Assembly: GCF_000935125.1 (NCBI RefSeq) | Contig: NZ_JRKI01000034.1 | Coordinates: 434,001 to 498,000 of the forward strand | DNA: 64,000 nucleotides | From: Streptomyces natalensis ATCC 27448 | Lineage (GTDB): Bacteria; Actinomycetota; Actinomycetes; Streptomycetales; Streptomycetaceae | Direction: 5' to 3' | Shown: positions 1-8,146 of the stretch, piece after piece | Layout: each line of letters starts with the position of its first letter | Position numbering within the stretch: position 1 is the stretch's first letter | Notes under the pieces: model-generated | What the model was told of the DNA's origin: nothing | Databases searched by the model: none | Seen by the model: the letters and a program-made list of their open reading frames with translations, nothing else | Program-made: the position numbers and the translations under genes

Positions 1-735
1 TCGCTCGGAGTTGCCGATCCACATGTCGAGCACATCGTTGACCGACACGGAAAGGAAGTTCGCCCCGAGTTCACCGGCGACGGCCCGCGCAATGAAGGTC
101 TTGCCGCAGCCGGGCGGCCCGTACAGCAAAAGCCCTCCGCGCAGACTCTTGCCGTACAGGCGACGCAGCTCCGGATTGCGCAACGGCGCCAGAAAGGCGG
201 CCTCCAGCCGCTCCTTGACCTCCTGCATACCGCCCACATCGGCGAGGCGGACGGCCCCGGGCCGCTCCACGTCCCAGGCCGCGGTGTCTCCGGGATCGCC
301 GCTGCCGTCAACGGTGAGCGGCGCCTGAACGAACCGGGGTGGCACGACATCGCCGACCTCGTCCTCGGCGGCCTTCCAGTCGAAGCCCGGACCCGAGGCG
401 GGGGCCGGAGCCGGAAGATTCCCGGCCGCGGGGTCTTGCGGCGGTTCGGCCACGGAGGCCGGAGGCTGCTCCGGCACCGGGGCCTGTGGCGGCGCGGGCA
501 GCGCGGCTTCGCCGGGCGTGGTTGCCGGAGGACCTGCCAGGGCCCGGACCATCAACTCGCGTGCCTGGACATCACCGGGCACGTGTTGCAACGCCACGGA
601 AACCTCCCCCACGGCGGCATCACCGTGCCCCGCAGCCAGCAGCAACTCGGCCAGGTGCAGCCGCAGGGGCACGTCATCGGGCGCCGCCGCAACGGCCGTA
701 CGCATGCTCTGTATAAGGGGGGATTCTGCTGACAT
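1..735 (-). CDS. AAA+ ATPase, second copy, N-terminal part (runs off left edge)
   Basis: This is the first 245 codons of an AAA+ ATPase nearly identical to the complete gene at 31034-32419. The reading frame is open to the edge. It contains the N-terminal helical (TPR-like) region, a Pro/Ala-rich linker and the P-loop (GPPGCGKT) of the AAA domain. The linker lacks 15 codons present in the other copy, an in-frame difference. I chose the ATG at 735 because the upstream GTG of the other copy is GTA here. The C-terminal half, with Walker B and the arginine finger, lies outside the window, so whether this copy is intact cannot be judged. The genes behind it (888-1501) are decayed, so it may be a relic. 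Family membership is secure; its cellular role is not known. Confidence 0.8.
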   Translation of the reverse strand, partial: MSAESPLIQSMRTAVAAAPDDVPLRLHLAELLLAAGHGDAAVGEVSVALQHVPGDVQARELMVRALAGPPATTPGEAALPAPPQAPVPEQPPASVAEPPQDPAAGNLPAPAPASGPGFDWKAAEDEVGDVVPPRFVQAPLTVDGSGDPGDTAAWDVERPGAVRLADVGGMQEVKERLEAAFLAPLRNPELRRLYGKSLRGGLLLYGPPGCGKTFIARAVAGELGANFLSVSVNDVLDMWIGNSER

Positions 736-877
736 GGCCCATACTTTACGGAGACGACACGGGTGGCTTGCCGGTCCCCTCGATGTACTGCTGTGCGCAC
801 AGCCTGCTGGTGGAAATCACGTGGCCTGCGGCGAGGACGGGGGTAATGACGCGCGCCCATGTCCCGCCTGGCTTCCT

Positions 878-1220
878 TCGCCTCAGTCCAACTCGCTCGG
901 CCAGGTTCCGCATCGCTTCGGCCTCGGGGGGACGCTGGTCCGGGCGGCGCGCCCGGCGATCACCTCCCGGCGAAAGGGGCCGGCCGCAGCCGCAGCGGGG
1001 CCGCCGCCTCGGCCGCGACCAGGTGGGTGACAGCCTGTGTGGTGCGGTTCTGGCGGGCCTCTGCCGTGACGGCGAAGGTCAGCGGACGGGAACGGGCGGC
1101 CGTCGGAAGCGCGGCCTGGTTCGCAGCGCGGGCATGGTCCGCTGCCTCCCCGAATGCACCGCCTTCAACGGCGACGGTGGCCCGTGTTACCGCCGACCGC
1201 GCCTGGGTCTGCTCAACCAG
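878..1220 (-). pseudogene. XRE-family regulator remnant (C-terminal third)
   Basis: Translated on the minus strand, this stretch matches the last ~110 residues of the complete regulator at 32561-33691 (shared blocks such as GAFGEAADHARA and TTQAV.HLVAAEAAAPLRLR). The DNA-binding N-terminus is absent. A single C is missing near 965-972 compared with the intact copy, which shifts the frame, and the natural stop codon is mutated. It keeps the same position relative to the AAA gene as in the intact locus. It is therefore a decayed part of a segmental duplication and should not be functional. Confidence 0.7.
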
Positions 1221-1318
1221 TGACCTGCTGAACGGCTGTGGCCACACCGGCCCAAGTCATGCGACGGCGTGAGTGCCGCGCCCCGTTCACGAAGCCCCCA
1301 CGTCGGGCCAGGATTCCG

Positions 1319-1501
1319 CTGGAGATCCGGGACCGGGTGGGTGTCGGCGCAGGAGTGCTGTCCCTGGAGACCGGCATCCGGATGCCTCAGGACGCCGGAT
1401 ATCCGATCGAGGACGCGCACGAGGAGGTCGCCCGGGTCACCGCCCGGCGGCAAGTCCCCGCCGAACGGAAGCCGGAGACGGTCAGCACTTCGGCTTCTTG
1501 A
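1319..1501 (+). pseudogene. Phage portal protein C-terminal fragment
   Basis: The plus-strand reading (VGAGVLSLETGIR, QDAGYPIEDA, QVPAERKPE, VSTSAS) matches the last ~55 residues of the portal gene at 35005-36753, including the stop codon and the first bases after it. Just before this block, an EIRDR-encoding stretch matches an upstream part of the same portal gene (near 36285-36305), so about 290 bp of portal sequence has been deleted inside the fragment. No start codon or N-terminal domains remain. It marks the right end of the duplicated segment that begins before position 1. Confidence 0.75.
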
Positions 1502-1678
1502 GGGTTTGAATCCGCTATGCGCAACCCGAGTTGGCAGGTTGGGGGCCTGGTGTGCGTTGTGGTCGGCATGCTCGCGCTGGTCGACCGGGGATGTACTGCG
1601 CCAAGTTGGTCTGTCAGCGGGCGACTTCGTGCCGGTCGAGGGTCATCTCGGCAAGGGCGTGGTGTCCGCGTCATCGTG

Positions 1679-2335
1679 TTACGCCGAGCGCAGCAGCGCG
1701 GACATCCGCTCCACGCGGGACTTTGAGAACTTGATCGCGGCGATCACGCCGGCGATGACGAACAGGCTGTGCACGGACAGCATCGTCGCGACCGGGAGCG
1801 CGTAGGCGCCGATCACCCGGGCCGCGCACTCGGCCAGCAGTGCTACCCCCCACACCACGGAGACCCCGCGCTCCACGTCCCGGAACTCGGCCGAGGTCCG
1901 GGACAGGCGGTCCCACGCGCTCATCCGGGCCGGGTCCGCCTTGGTGATCATCGGTTTGAGGGCGGCCGACATCAGCGGTCGGCCCACTGCGGCCGACAGC
2001 AGGATCGCGATGCCGATGACGCTGCTGACCACGCCGTCCTTGGCGAGCATCAGCCGCGGGTCGCCGGTGACCGCGCTCAGCGCGATGCCGGCCGCGGTGG
2101 TCGCCAGGGTCAGCGCCGCAAGGCCGTTGACCCGGTGACGGCGCAGTGCCGTCCAGGCCGCGCTGAGCGCGGGCGGCACCGAGCTGATCGCCAGCGCCGC
2201 CACGGTACCGACCCCAAGTCCCTTGCTGAGCAGGTAGTAGCCGGCCAGCGGCAGCGCGGCGTCGACAAGGAGCGGGGTGAGCGCGGCGAGGCGGGCGCGG
2301 CCGGCGGAGGGCTGGGGGGCGGTGATCGCTGTCAT
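1679..2335 (-). CDS. VC0807-like polytopic membrane protein
   Basis: A 218-residue protein with about five or six hydrophobic segments (residues ~18-40, 42-58, 70-88, 98-116, 160-185, 190-208) and short charged loops. This resembles the VC0807 family of inner-membrane proteins, common in actinobacteria next to TetR regulators; their molecular function is unknown. I chose the ATG at 2335 rather than 2353 because a promoter (TTGACT, 18 bp, TACGGT) predicts transcription starting almost exactly at 2335, giving a leaderless message. It is divergent from the TetR gene at 2415, with a palindrome between them, so TetR probably represses it. Confidence 0.75.
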   Translation of the reverse strand: MTAITAPQPSAGRARLAALTPLLVDAALPLAGYYLLSKGLGVGTVAALAISSVPPALSAAWTALRRHRVNGLAALTLATTAAGIALSAVTGDPRLMLAKDGVVSSVIGIAILLSAAVGRPLMSAALKPMITKADPARMSAWDRLSRTSAEFRDVERGVSVVWGVALLAECAARVIGAYALPVATMLSVHSLFVIAGVIAAIKFSKSRVERMSALLRSA

Positions 2336-2342
2336 GGTGCAG

Positions 2343-2372
2343 ACCGTAGCCATGAATTATGTACGGAGTCAA
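2343..2372 (-). promoter_or_regulatory. Promoter of the VC0807-like gene, leaderless
   Basis: On the minus strand a -35 box TTGACT (2372-2367) is followed after 18 bp by a -10 box TACGGT (2348-2343). The predicted start site is about 2336, immediately before the ATG at 2335, so the transcript would have no leader. The -35 box lies inside the left arm of the palindrome at 2367-2399, so a bound TetR dimer would cover it. Confidence 0.5.
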
Positions 2373-2399
2373 TATTTTGGCTGCGATGAAAATTTGACT
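2367..2399. promoter_or_regulatory. Probable TetR operator (inverted repeat)
   Basis: The arms AGTCAATATTTT (2367-2378) and AAAATTTGACT (2389-2399) form an almost perfect inverted repeat around a 10-bp centre, and are AT-rich against the GC-rich background. The site lies between the divergent genes at 2335 and 2415 and overlaps the -35 of the leftward promoter, the usual arrangement for a TetR autorepressor operator. Confidence 0.6.
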
Positions 2400-2414
2400 T
2401 GGTACACTGTGGTC

Positions 2415-3062
2415 ATGACGCAGCAGACGGGCCTTCGACAGCGCAAAAAACAGCAGACCGCCCAGGCACTCTGGGCGGCGGCCATCGGCCTCTTCCTGGA
2501 GCACGGCTTCGAGAACGTGACGGTCGCCCAGATCGCGGCGGCGGTCGACGTCTCGCGGATGACCGTCTTCAACTACTTCCCGACCAAAGAGGACCTCGCG
2601 CTGCACCCCGTCGAGGCGCACGTCGGCGACGCCGCCCGCATCGTCCGCGAGCGCCCCGCCGGCCAACCGCCGGTCGAGGCGCTGCGCCGCGCCTTCCTCA
2701 CCGGCCTGGCCGAACGGGACGCGGCCACCGGCCTGTCGGATGCCCCCAACGTGCTGGCCGTCCGCCGCCTGCTGCGCGACACCCCCTCCCTGGCGCACCG
2801 CGCGCTGCGGCTCGTCGCCCGCGACCGCGAACTACTGGCCGCCGAACTGGCCGGGCCCGACACCGAACCCGACGTGCTGGCACGGGTCGCGGCGGCCCAG
2901 CTCGTCGGCGTCCGCGAGGAATTGATCGCCGAGAACGTGCGACGACTGCTGGACGGCGAAAACGCGGATGCAGTGCACCCCGAGGCACGCGCTGCGGCCG
3001 AGGCGGCATTCACCATGGCGGCACACGGCCTGCACCGGTTCCCGGGCCGAGGCGAGGACTGA
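2415..3062 (+). CDS. TetR-family transcriptional regulator
   Basis: A 215-residue TetR-type repressor. The N-terminal helix-turn-helix is clear at residues ~30-57 (VTVAQIAAAVDVSRMTVFNY followed by FPTKEDL), and the rest is an Ala/Arg/Glu-rich helical ligand and dimer domain. The open frame extends upstream to 2277, but the ATG at 2415 is the first in-frame ATG that gives the normal TetR N-terminus (MTQQTGLRQRKK). A TACACT hexamer at 2403-2408 lies seven bases upstream, so this message may also be leaderless. Divergent from the membrane-protein gene, with the operator between; autoregulation is likely. The ligand is unknown. Confidence 0.85.
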   Translation: MTQQTGLRQRKKQQTAQALWAAAIGLFLEHGFENVTVAQIAAAVDVSRMTVFNYFPTKEDLALHPVEAHVGDAARIVRERPAGQPPVEALRRAFLTGLAERDAATGLSDAPNVLAVRRLLRDTPSLAHRALRLVARDRELLAAELAGPDTEPDVLARVAAAQLVGVREELIAENVRRLLDGENADAVHPEARAAAEAAFTMAAHGLHRFPGRGED

Positions 3063-3065
3063 TCT

Positions 3066-3330
3066 CGGGCCGAGGTCGACGCGGGCGAGCGGGACGGCCT
3101 GACCAGCAGTGAGCGCGAGGAACTTCCCCGGCTGCGTCGGGAGAACCGCAGACTGCGGGAGGACGTGGAGATCCTCAAGCGTGCGACGGCTTTCTTCGCA
3201 ACGAAGACCCGGTGAACGTGAACCCGTTCGTCGAGGCGGAGAAAGCCCGACCCAGCTGACGTCCACAGGCGCTGGTGCGGCGACATCACCTACCTCCCGG
3301 CCGAGGAGGGCTGGCCGTATCCGGCCCGTC
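3066..3330 (+). pseudogene. IS3-family transposase remnants (OrfA end, OrfB scraps)
   Basis: Right after the TetR stop, an open reading ends in the classic IS3 OrfA C-terminus ([19 protein letters not shown] then AFFATKTR and a stop at 3212-3214). It is followed by an OrfB-like start (NPFVEAEKA) and then, after a deletion, by a DDE-core scrap (RRWCGDITYLPAEEGW at ~3262-3315). The first part of OrfA, most of OrfB and the terminal repeats are missing. It is a dead IS fragment, interrupted on its right by the element at 3344. Confidence 0.7.
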
Positions 3331-3343
3331 AGCGACATCGCTA

Positions 3344-3506
3344 GGGCCCTTCTGATGGGTCTCCGTGGGAGAAGGAGCGGCGTCCGGTGCGTGCTCTCGG
3401 CGTGCCGCGCGGAAGTCCTCGTAGCGGCGCTACTTGGGCTTTCGTGCGGTGCGGCGAGAGGGCGTGCCGGGCGTCGCGACGCCGCGGAGATCCATCAGAA
3501 GGGCCC
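3344..3506. mobile_element. 163-bp MITE-like element with terminal inverted repeats
   Basis: The ends are GGGCCCTTCTGATGG (3344-3358) and its exact reverse complement CCATCAGAAGGGCCC (3492-3506). With one mismatch the match extends inward through TCTCCG. Both ends are flanked by TA (3342-3343 and 3507-3508), consistent with a 2-bp target duplication. No open reading frame fits inside, so it is non-autonomous and would need a transposase elsewhere, perhaps of an IS630 or IS5 relative; that assignment is a guess. The right-hand TA supplies the TAG stop codon of the gene at 3506-4096. Confidence 0.65.
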
Positions 3507-4096
3507 TAACCGTGGTCTACGGACTGCGGGTTACTCGTGCTTGCCTCCGCGTTCCGGCTCGCAGGTATCAGCAAGCCGCGGGCTGAATGCTGCTCGCCCT
3601 CAAACCTTCCGCTCACGCCGAGGTCGACCCGCGCCTGCTCGTGGAAGTGATTGATCGCACGGAACGTTGCGCTGTGGAGCTCTCTCCACTTGTCCAACGT
3701 TCCCTCGACCGTTCCTTGGGCTTGCCATCCGCACGCGGCCATCGCTTCTTGTACCGTGTGGGCCGCCTCGATCACGGCATCCCCCGCCAGGAGCATCACT
3801 CGCTCAAAGGCAATCGCTTGAACGCGCCCCGCCTCAGTGAGGTCCAGCCGCAAGTCCTGCTCGCTTCGAGGCATTGTCCGTATGCCCTCGCGGACCTCAT
3901 AGAGCACCACATTGGCGCTGATGGTGGCACGGACCTTACTGATGTAATCGGCGTACGCGTCGAACTTCTTCTCGTCCCACCGAACGCGCCGGGCCTCTCG
4001 CCGCTTGCTCCGCTCCGCCAACTGATTCGTGGCGTACGTCGTCAGTGCTCCAAGCAGCACGGCAGCGATCGTCACCAACTGTGTGAGTGCTTCCAC
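3506..4096 (-). CDS. Hypothetical protein with N-terminal membrane anchor
   Basis: A 196-residue protein starting with one hydrophobic segment (residues ~4-24, LTQLVTIAAVLLGALTTYAT), followed by a basic stretch (residues ~28-42) and then a long, mostly helical, charged domain (to about 175). It looks like a small bitopic protein with a cytoplasmic helical domain; I do not recognise the family. The last residues and the stop codon (TAG) are formed at the junction with the MITE-like element, so the original C-terminus was probably different. No operon partner is evident. Confidence 0.6.
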   Translation of the reverse strand: MEALTQLVTIAAVLLGALTTYATNQLAERSKRREARRVRWDEKKFDAYADYISKVRATISANVVLYEVREGIRTMPRSEQDLRLDLTEAGRVQAIAFERVMLLAGDAVIEAAHTVQEAMAACGWQAQGTVEGTLDKWRELHSATFRAINHFHEQARVDLGVSGRFEGEQHSARGLLIPASRNAEASTSNPQSVDHG

Positions 4097-4255
4097 CCTG
4101 CCCTCCTCCGGCCCGTTCCAACACTGTTCAAGCCCCTGAGCTTATGCCCGGCTTCAGCGTTGAGGATCCCTCCGCCAGTCTCGCCGCTGGCAAGCACTCC
4201 TAACGATCCTGTCCAGCCACTGGGTTGTTGGCGAATGTCAGTGTTGGTCATCGTT

Positions 4256-4348
4256 GAGTCCCCAGGACTCGAACCTGCGACACCCGTTTCAGGAGTTCGG
4301 CCCGGCTTCCGAAGCGCCAGCCGCATGGTCCAACCCCTGCGCCATTGA
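4256..4348 (-). tRNA. tRNA-like sequence, degenerate
   Basis: On the minus strand, a D-arm-like hairpin (CGCA, a loop with GTTGG, TGCG; 4341-4322) is followed by an anticodon-arm-like hairpin (CTGGC/GCCGG) and a T arm around GGTTCGAGTCC. The 5' acceptor strand does not pair with the 3' strand, the T stem has a G-G mismatch and the anticodon loop is the wrong size for a clear isotype. It may be a decayed tRNA or an attachment-site remnant beside the broken integrase at 5641-6237. It is unlikely to be a working tRNA. Confidence 0.3.
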
Positions 4349-4471
4349 CGGCTCTCTGCGACCGTCGACTTCCACCGCTTTTCATGTCAGCGAGAGATGT
4401 CAGGCGCTTCTGATCCGTAGCTCTATCTGGATCGATCGCTGGCGGTCATACCAGCCACTACGCCGTTTCTT

Positions 4472-4612
4472 TTGGATCAGCCTGTCGCTGGTTCGGGTAC
4501 GCCGTCGACTGACGCGCAGTGTGTGCGGATCGAGCAATTGCTTCCGGACCGGACGCCGAAGCGGGGCGGCCGGTGCCCGGACCACCGTGAGGTGGTCGAC
4601 GCGATCTCCCCA
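4472..4612 (+). pseudogene. IS5-family transposase N-terminal fragment
   Basis: About 45 residues of a typical Streptomyces IS5-family transposase start: a TTG at 4472, then TDAQ.VRIEQLLPDRTPKRGG and DHREVVDAI. After that the frame loses similarity and the secreted-protein gene at 4654 begins. The DDE catalytic core is missing, so it cannot transpose. Confidence 0.65.
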
Positions 4613-4653
4613 AGTGAAGTTTGGGCCCGGCTTGTTGGGCAGGATCGGCCACT

Positions 4654-5325
4654 GTGAAGAATAACCGTAACGCTTGGCTCACCCTGGCCGCTGCCCTACT
4701 GATCGCCACCACCGTTCAAGCCACGCTCCTGATCGTCGATTTCATCGGTGAGACCTCCATCGGCAAAGCCGCACCCCGCAACGGGGACGCCGGCTTGCCC
4801 CCGCTGAAGGACGGCAAGATCCTGGCCGCGGACAAATGGCCGAACGCCTGCATGCTGGTGGACGAAGAGGACGTCAAGGCGATCCTTCCGGACGCCGAGG
4901 ACCTCCGGCAGGAGCAAAACGGGGTCTACGTGCCCTCGATCAAGGACTTCGCCGCGGATTCCTCGTGGAAGGAGAGCAACAGCTCCGATTCCGGCCAGTG
5001 CGACTACGAAATGCGACTGCCGGGCGAGACGTACCGCGCCACCCGCTTGTGGGTCCGTGTCGATGCCGTAGCCGATCCCAAGCTGATAGCCGCTTACGAC
5101 AGGGAGGTCGCGCTGGGGCACAGCTTCAAACAGAGCGGCGCCGATGCCTGTGTCATCAACGGGCTCATTGACGACAGTTGGACGTGCCGCAAGGGCCCGT
5201 TGATGTTCACGGTCGGCGGGCACACCACCGCGACCTTCGAGGGCCAGTATGACGCGGCACCCTTCATCTGGCGCGACAAGGTGACCCCGGAGTTCGTACG
5301 GACCGTCACCGCGAAGGTCAGGTAG
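4654..5325 (+). CDS. Secreted or membrane-anchored DUF3558-like protein
   Basis: A 223-residue protein with an N-terminal signal or anchor helix (residues ~6-28: basic NNR, then WLTLAAALLIATTVQATLLI) and an extracytoplasmic domain. The domain has four cysteines in the patterns NAC, GQCDYE, DACV and WTC, suggesting two disulfides. The opening of the domain (WPNACMLVDEEDVKAILPDA) resembles DUF3558-type actinobacterial lipoproteins, but there is no lipobox cysteine. I start at GTG 4654 because residues before it belong to the IS-remnant frame and the signal follows directly. It appears monocistronic. The function is unknown. Confidence 0.7.
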   Translation: MKNNRNAWLTLAAALLIATTVQATLLIVDFIGETSIGKAAPRNGDAGLPPLKDGKILAADKWPNACMLVDEEDVKAILPDAEDLRQEQNGVYVPSIKDFAADSSWKESNSSDSGQCDYEMRLPGETYRATRLWVRVDAVADPKLIAAYDREVALGHSFKQSGADACVINGLIDDSWTCRKGPLMFTVGGHTTATFEGQYDAAPFIWRDKVTPEFVRTVTAKVR

Positions 5326-5640
5326 CGCGAGCCCCCCGGCGGACGGATCACGGCCGGTCGGGCGCCACGGTCCCTTCGACGGCAGGTCTGCTCACGCGAG
5401 CAGGCGCTCGTCCTCATCCAGCCGGGAAGTTCAGAGTAGGGACTCCGGAATAACTCCACGGCAGGCACATGACCGGACCGCCGGCGCCGCCGAGGCCCTG
5501 GGGTGCCGGCCCGCCCGCCCCGAATCAACGCCACCCTGGTCAGCGGAGGTCTCCGTGACCAGAGTGTGCGTGTATTGCCAACGTTGTCGTGAGGGCAGTG
5601 ACTTGCTGACCAGGTTGCGGCATCAGGACGGTCAGCCGTC
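5326..5640. other. Gap without a supported gene
   Basis: GC-rich sequence between the secreted protein and the recombinase remnant. Frames on both strands are short, have no homology I recognise and lack ribosome binding sites. Nothing convincing is seen. Confidence 0.5.
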
Positions 5641-6237
5641 TCAAGGGTGGTGTTCCTCTTCCTTGAGGTTGGTCGCCCAGGGGTTGGGCTCCCAGACGGG
5701 GTGGAAGTCTATGGATTCGGAGCCGCGTCCCGTTCCGGTGAGGGCGACTCGTCGTAGGAGTTTGCGGAGAAGATTGTTCTTCTCCGTGGCGAGTAGGGTG
5801 TCCCATTCTTCGAGGAGCCCCGCAACGACGGGGTAGAATTCTTCTCGCATGGGCTGTTGCTCAACCTCTTGCAGTTTCGCGAGGCGGACGGTGACGTCGG
5901 TCTGCTTGGCCACAAGCCTGTCGCGTGCAACTTCGTATACGCCGTCTGGGAACTTCTCTGGGTAGAGGGCGTTGTCCGTGGCTAGCCGGGTGAGCGCGTC
6001 GACAATCTGTTCTGTTCGGCTTGGAGCCGCTCTTGCTTGCGCGCAGCCTTCTCGTGGTCCGCTGCGATGTCCGGGGCGCTGAGGGCTGGTCGGGTCCGCG
6101 TCAATACCTTCTGCTTCGCCTGTGAGCCATTCCAGCAGGGCGTCTTCCACGACGACCCGCCTAATCCAGCATCCGTTGCACAGCTTTCGGCGATGCGTAT
6201 CGGACGCTCTGCGGCCGGGCGAGGTCCGTGTGCGGAG
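5641..6237 (-). pseudogene. Large serine recombinase, C-terminal part only
   Basis: The minus-strand frame begins inside the zinc-ribbon (LCNGCWIRR then VVVEDALLEWL), continues through the coiled-coil region (ARDRLVAKQTDVTVRLAKLQ) and ends with the typical tail (FHPVWEPNPWATNLKEE and a stop at 5641). In phage and ICE large serine recombinases these parts follow the catalytic and recombinase domains. The catalytic serine domain and the first zinc-ribbon cysteines are absent. The remnant ends abruptly at about 6237 against the helicase fragment of opposite orientation, so one rearrangement removed the front of both genes. It implies a past integrative element here. Confidence 0.6.
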
Positions 6238-6239
6238 TG

Positions 6240-7310
6240 TGGCAGTTCGCCAGAAGTGGGCCGATGGCGCTGATCAGCAGGACTTCCTCAACAGCTTCTT
6301 CGTCGCCGACCTGGACGTGGTCTCGCGCGCTTTGCAGACACGGGAGCCCGGGGCGGGGCTGGCCGCCTATCTGACGCCCGGGGCACAGGTGAATACCGCG
6401 TGGCGGGCCGATCTGCGGGAGCAGCCGCAGGTGGCCCTCGACACGGTGGCGTCCGAACACACCCCGGTGGGACGTTGGCCGGCGAACCCGAAGCATCCCT
6501 TGGCGCTCAGCCAGCAGTTCGCGGTGAACACCATCTGAGCCGAACTGGCCGACTCCAGCGGACTATTCGCGGTGAATGGCCCCCCGGCACTGGCAAGACG
6601 ACGATGCTGCGCGACTGCTTCGCCGCTGTGATTGTCGAGCGCGCCCGGCGCCTGGCCAAGCTGCGGATGCCCTCCATGGCGTTCGCCGACGGGGAACCGT
6701 ACCGGTGGCAGAGCTGTGATTACACGCGCACGGTCACCGCATTGAAGCCAGAGTTCACCGGTTTCGAAATGGTGGTCGCCTCGGCCAACAACGGAGCGGT
6801 GGAAAACATCTCCACCGAGGTCCCCGCTCGCGCGGCCCCTCAGCGACCTGTCGTGTGACGACGCTGACTACTTCGCCGAGCAAGCCACCCGGCTCCTTAA
6901 GGGCGCTCCGGCCTGGGGCGCGGTTGCGGCCCGGTTGGGCAACAAGAAGAACCGGACGGAGTTCATCAACCGGTTCTGGCACGGCAAATACTAGATCACT
7001 GACGAAGAGGCACCGCCCCCACTGAACGGTCGGCCTCCACGTAACCGGGATGCCTGGATCGACAGCGAGCAGGGCATCGCGCACCTGCTGCGTGAATGGG
7101 GGCGGCAGCCGCACAGCGGGGTGTGGCGGGAAGCCAAGGAACGATTCCGCCAGGCCCTTACCCAGGTGGAGAAGTTGCAGGCCGAGCGTGTGGCCGGGGC
7201 GGCGGCCCTCGGACGGGTGTCCGCCGTGGGTGCCGACCTGCGGGCAGCCGAGCAAGCCGTCGCAGACGGCGAGGTCCGCGTGCGACAAGCCCAGGGACGG
7301 CTGACTACGA
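6240..7310 (+). pseudogene. Superfamily 1 helicase-like ATPase, frameshifted and truncated
   Basis: Joined frames read as a DNA2/NAM7-type helicase front: an upstream domain ([19 protein letters not shown], ..[21 protein letters not shown]), then a P-loop ([19 protein letters not shown]) and [14 protein letters not shown], the usual post-Walker-A region. It is broken by a TGA at 6536-6538, a missing C within the P-loop codons near 6580, a stop at 6856-6858 and a TAG at 6992-6994. A helical region (KERFRQALTQVEKLQAER) follows to about 7310, and helicase motifs III-VI are missing. Intact relatives occur in Streptomyces islands and may be defence-related, but that is not established. Confidence 0.6.
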
Positions 7311-7437
7311 GGAGGCTTTCGGGAATGAATTCAACATGCCTTACCCCAACAACTTCCGACGCAACAAGCACGAGAAAATTTCCTCAACCTTGATAGAATT
7401 AATAAGGATAGGAATTCCAAATTGAAGGCGCAAGGAA

Positions 7438-7986
7438 ATGAATTCGGGGGTGGATCCGCAAAGAGTCCGCGTTGAAATAGAGGCACGATCCAGCTATCGC
7501 ATCATGTCGTTGGCCGGCATCCGCGAGCTCGACCTCACGCAGCACTTCCTCAAGAAATTCGCCAGGTGCAACAAAGCCCGCATCGACCGGCGGACACAGC
7601 ACATGTCGCTCCGGCTGCCCGCGACGGACCCGCCGGCAGCCTGGTTTCTGTGCGCCCTGCCTTTCCCCTGGGAGTGGCACCGGAACGCTCATCTTGCGTT
7701 CGAGTACGCGCCCGGCGAATCCTGGGAGGGAAACGCCATGGTGCCCGGCCTCAAGGTGAAGTTGACTCACACTTGGCCCATCTTCGGCTGGGACGAGCAC
7801 TCCATACCGGCCGAAACGCCGTTACGCCGATCTCGATTTCACCGCACTTGCCGGAACTGGCAGTTCGGCTGGTGGCTCCGCATGAACCGGATGTCCCCAG
7901 TACGCCGCCCCTGGATGCCGGTGACTCTGGTGAGGACGGACAACTGGCGTTCGCTTGATGCCGTGTCCAGACCGCGGGGCCACTGA
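7438..7986 (+). CDS. Hypothetical protein of unknown family
   Basis: An open frame of 182 residues starting at ATG 7438 after GGAA. It sits just downstream of an unusually AT-rich stretch (about 7315-7440). The sequence is basic and Trp-rich towards its end (CRNWQFGWWLRMNRM) with no signal peptide, membrane helix or motif I recognise. The C-terminal third looks like out-of-frame GC-rich sequence, so the gene may be a truncated or frameshifted foreign ORF. I would not rely on it without homologues. Confidence 0.35.
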   Translation: MNSGVDPQRVRVEIEARSSYRIMSLAGIRELDLTQHFLKKFARCNKARIDRRTQHMSLRLPATDPPAAWFLCALPFPWEWHRNAHLAFEYAPGESWEGNAMVPGLKVKLTHTWPIFGWDEHSIPAETPLRRSRFHRTCRNWQFGWWLRMNRMSPVRRPWMPVTLVRTDNWRSLDAVSRPRGH

Positions 7987-8146
7987 CGTGTCCAGTCGGC
8001 CCCTCGAAGCTCTACGGTCCAACGGGCATCGAGTGGGACCGGGGGACCATACAGCGCGAGTCTGGACGCATCGTCCGGCCAGATCTCAGCCGCAGCCCCC
8101 GGTGCTCTCCAGCCGACAGAGCAGTACGCCACTGCGGCCGAAGACC

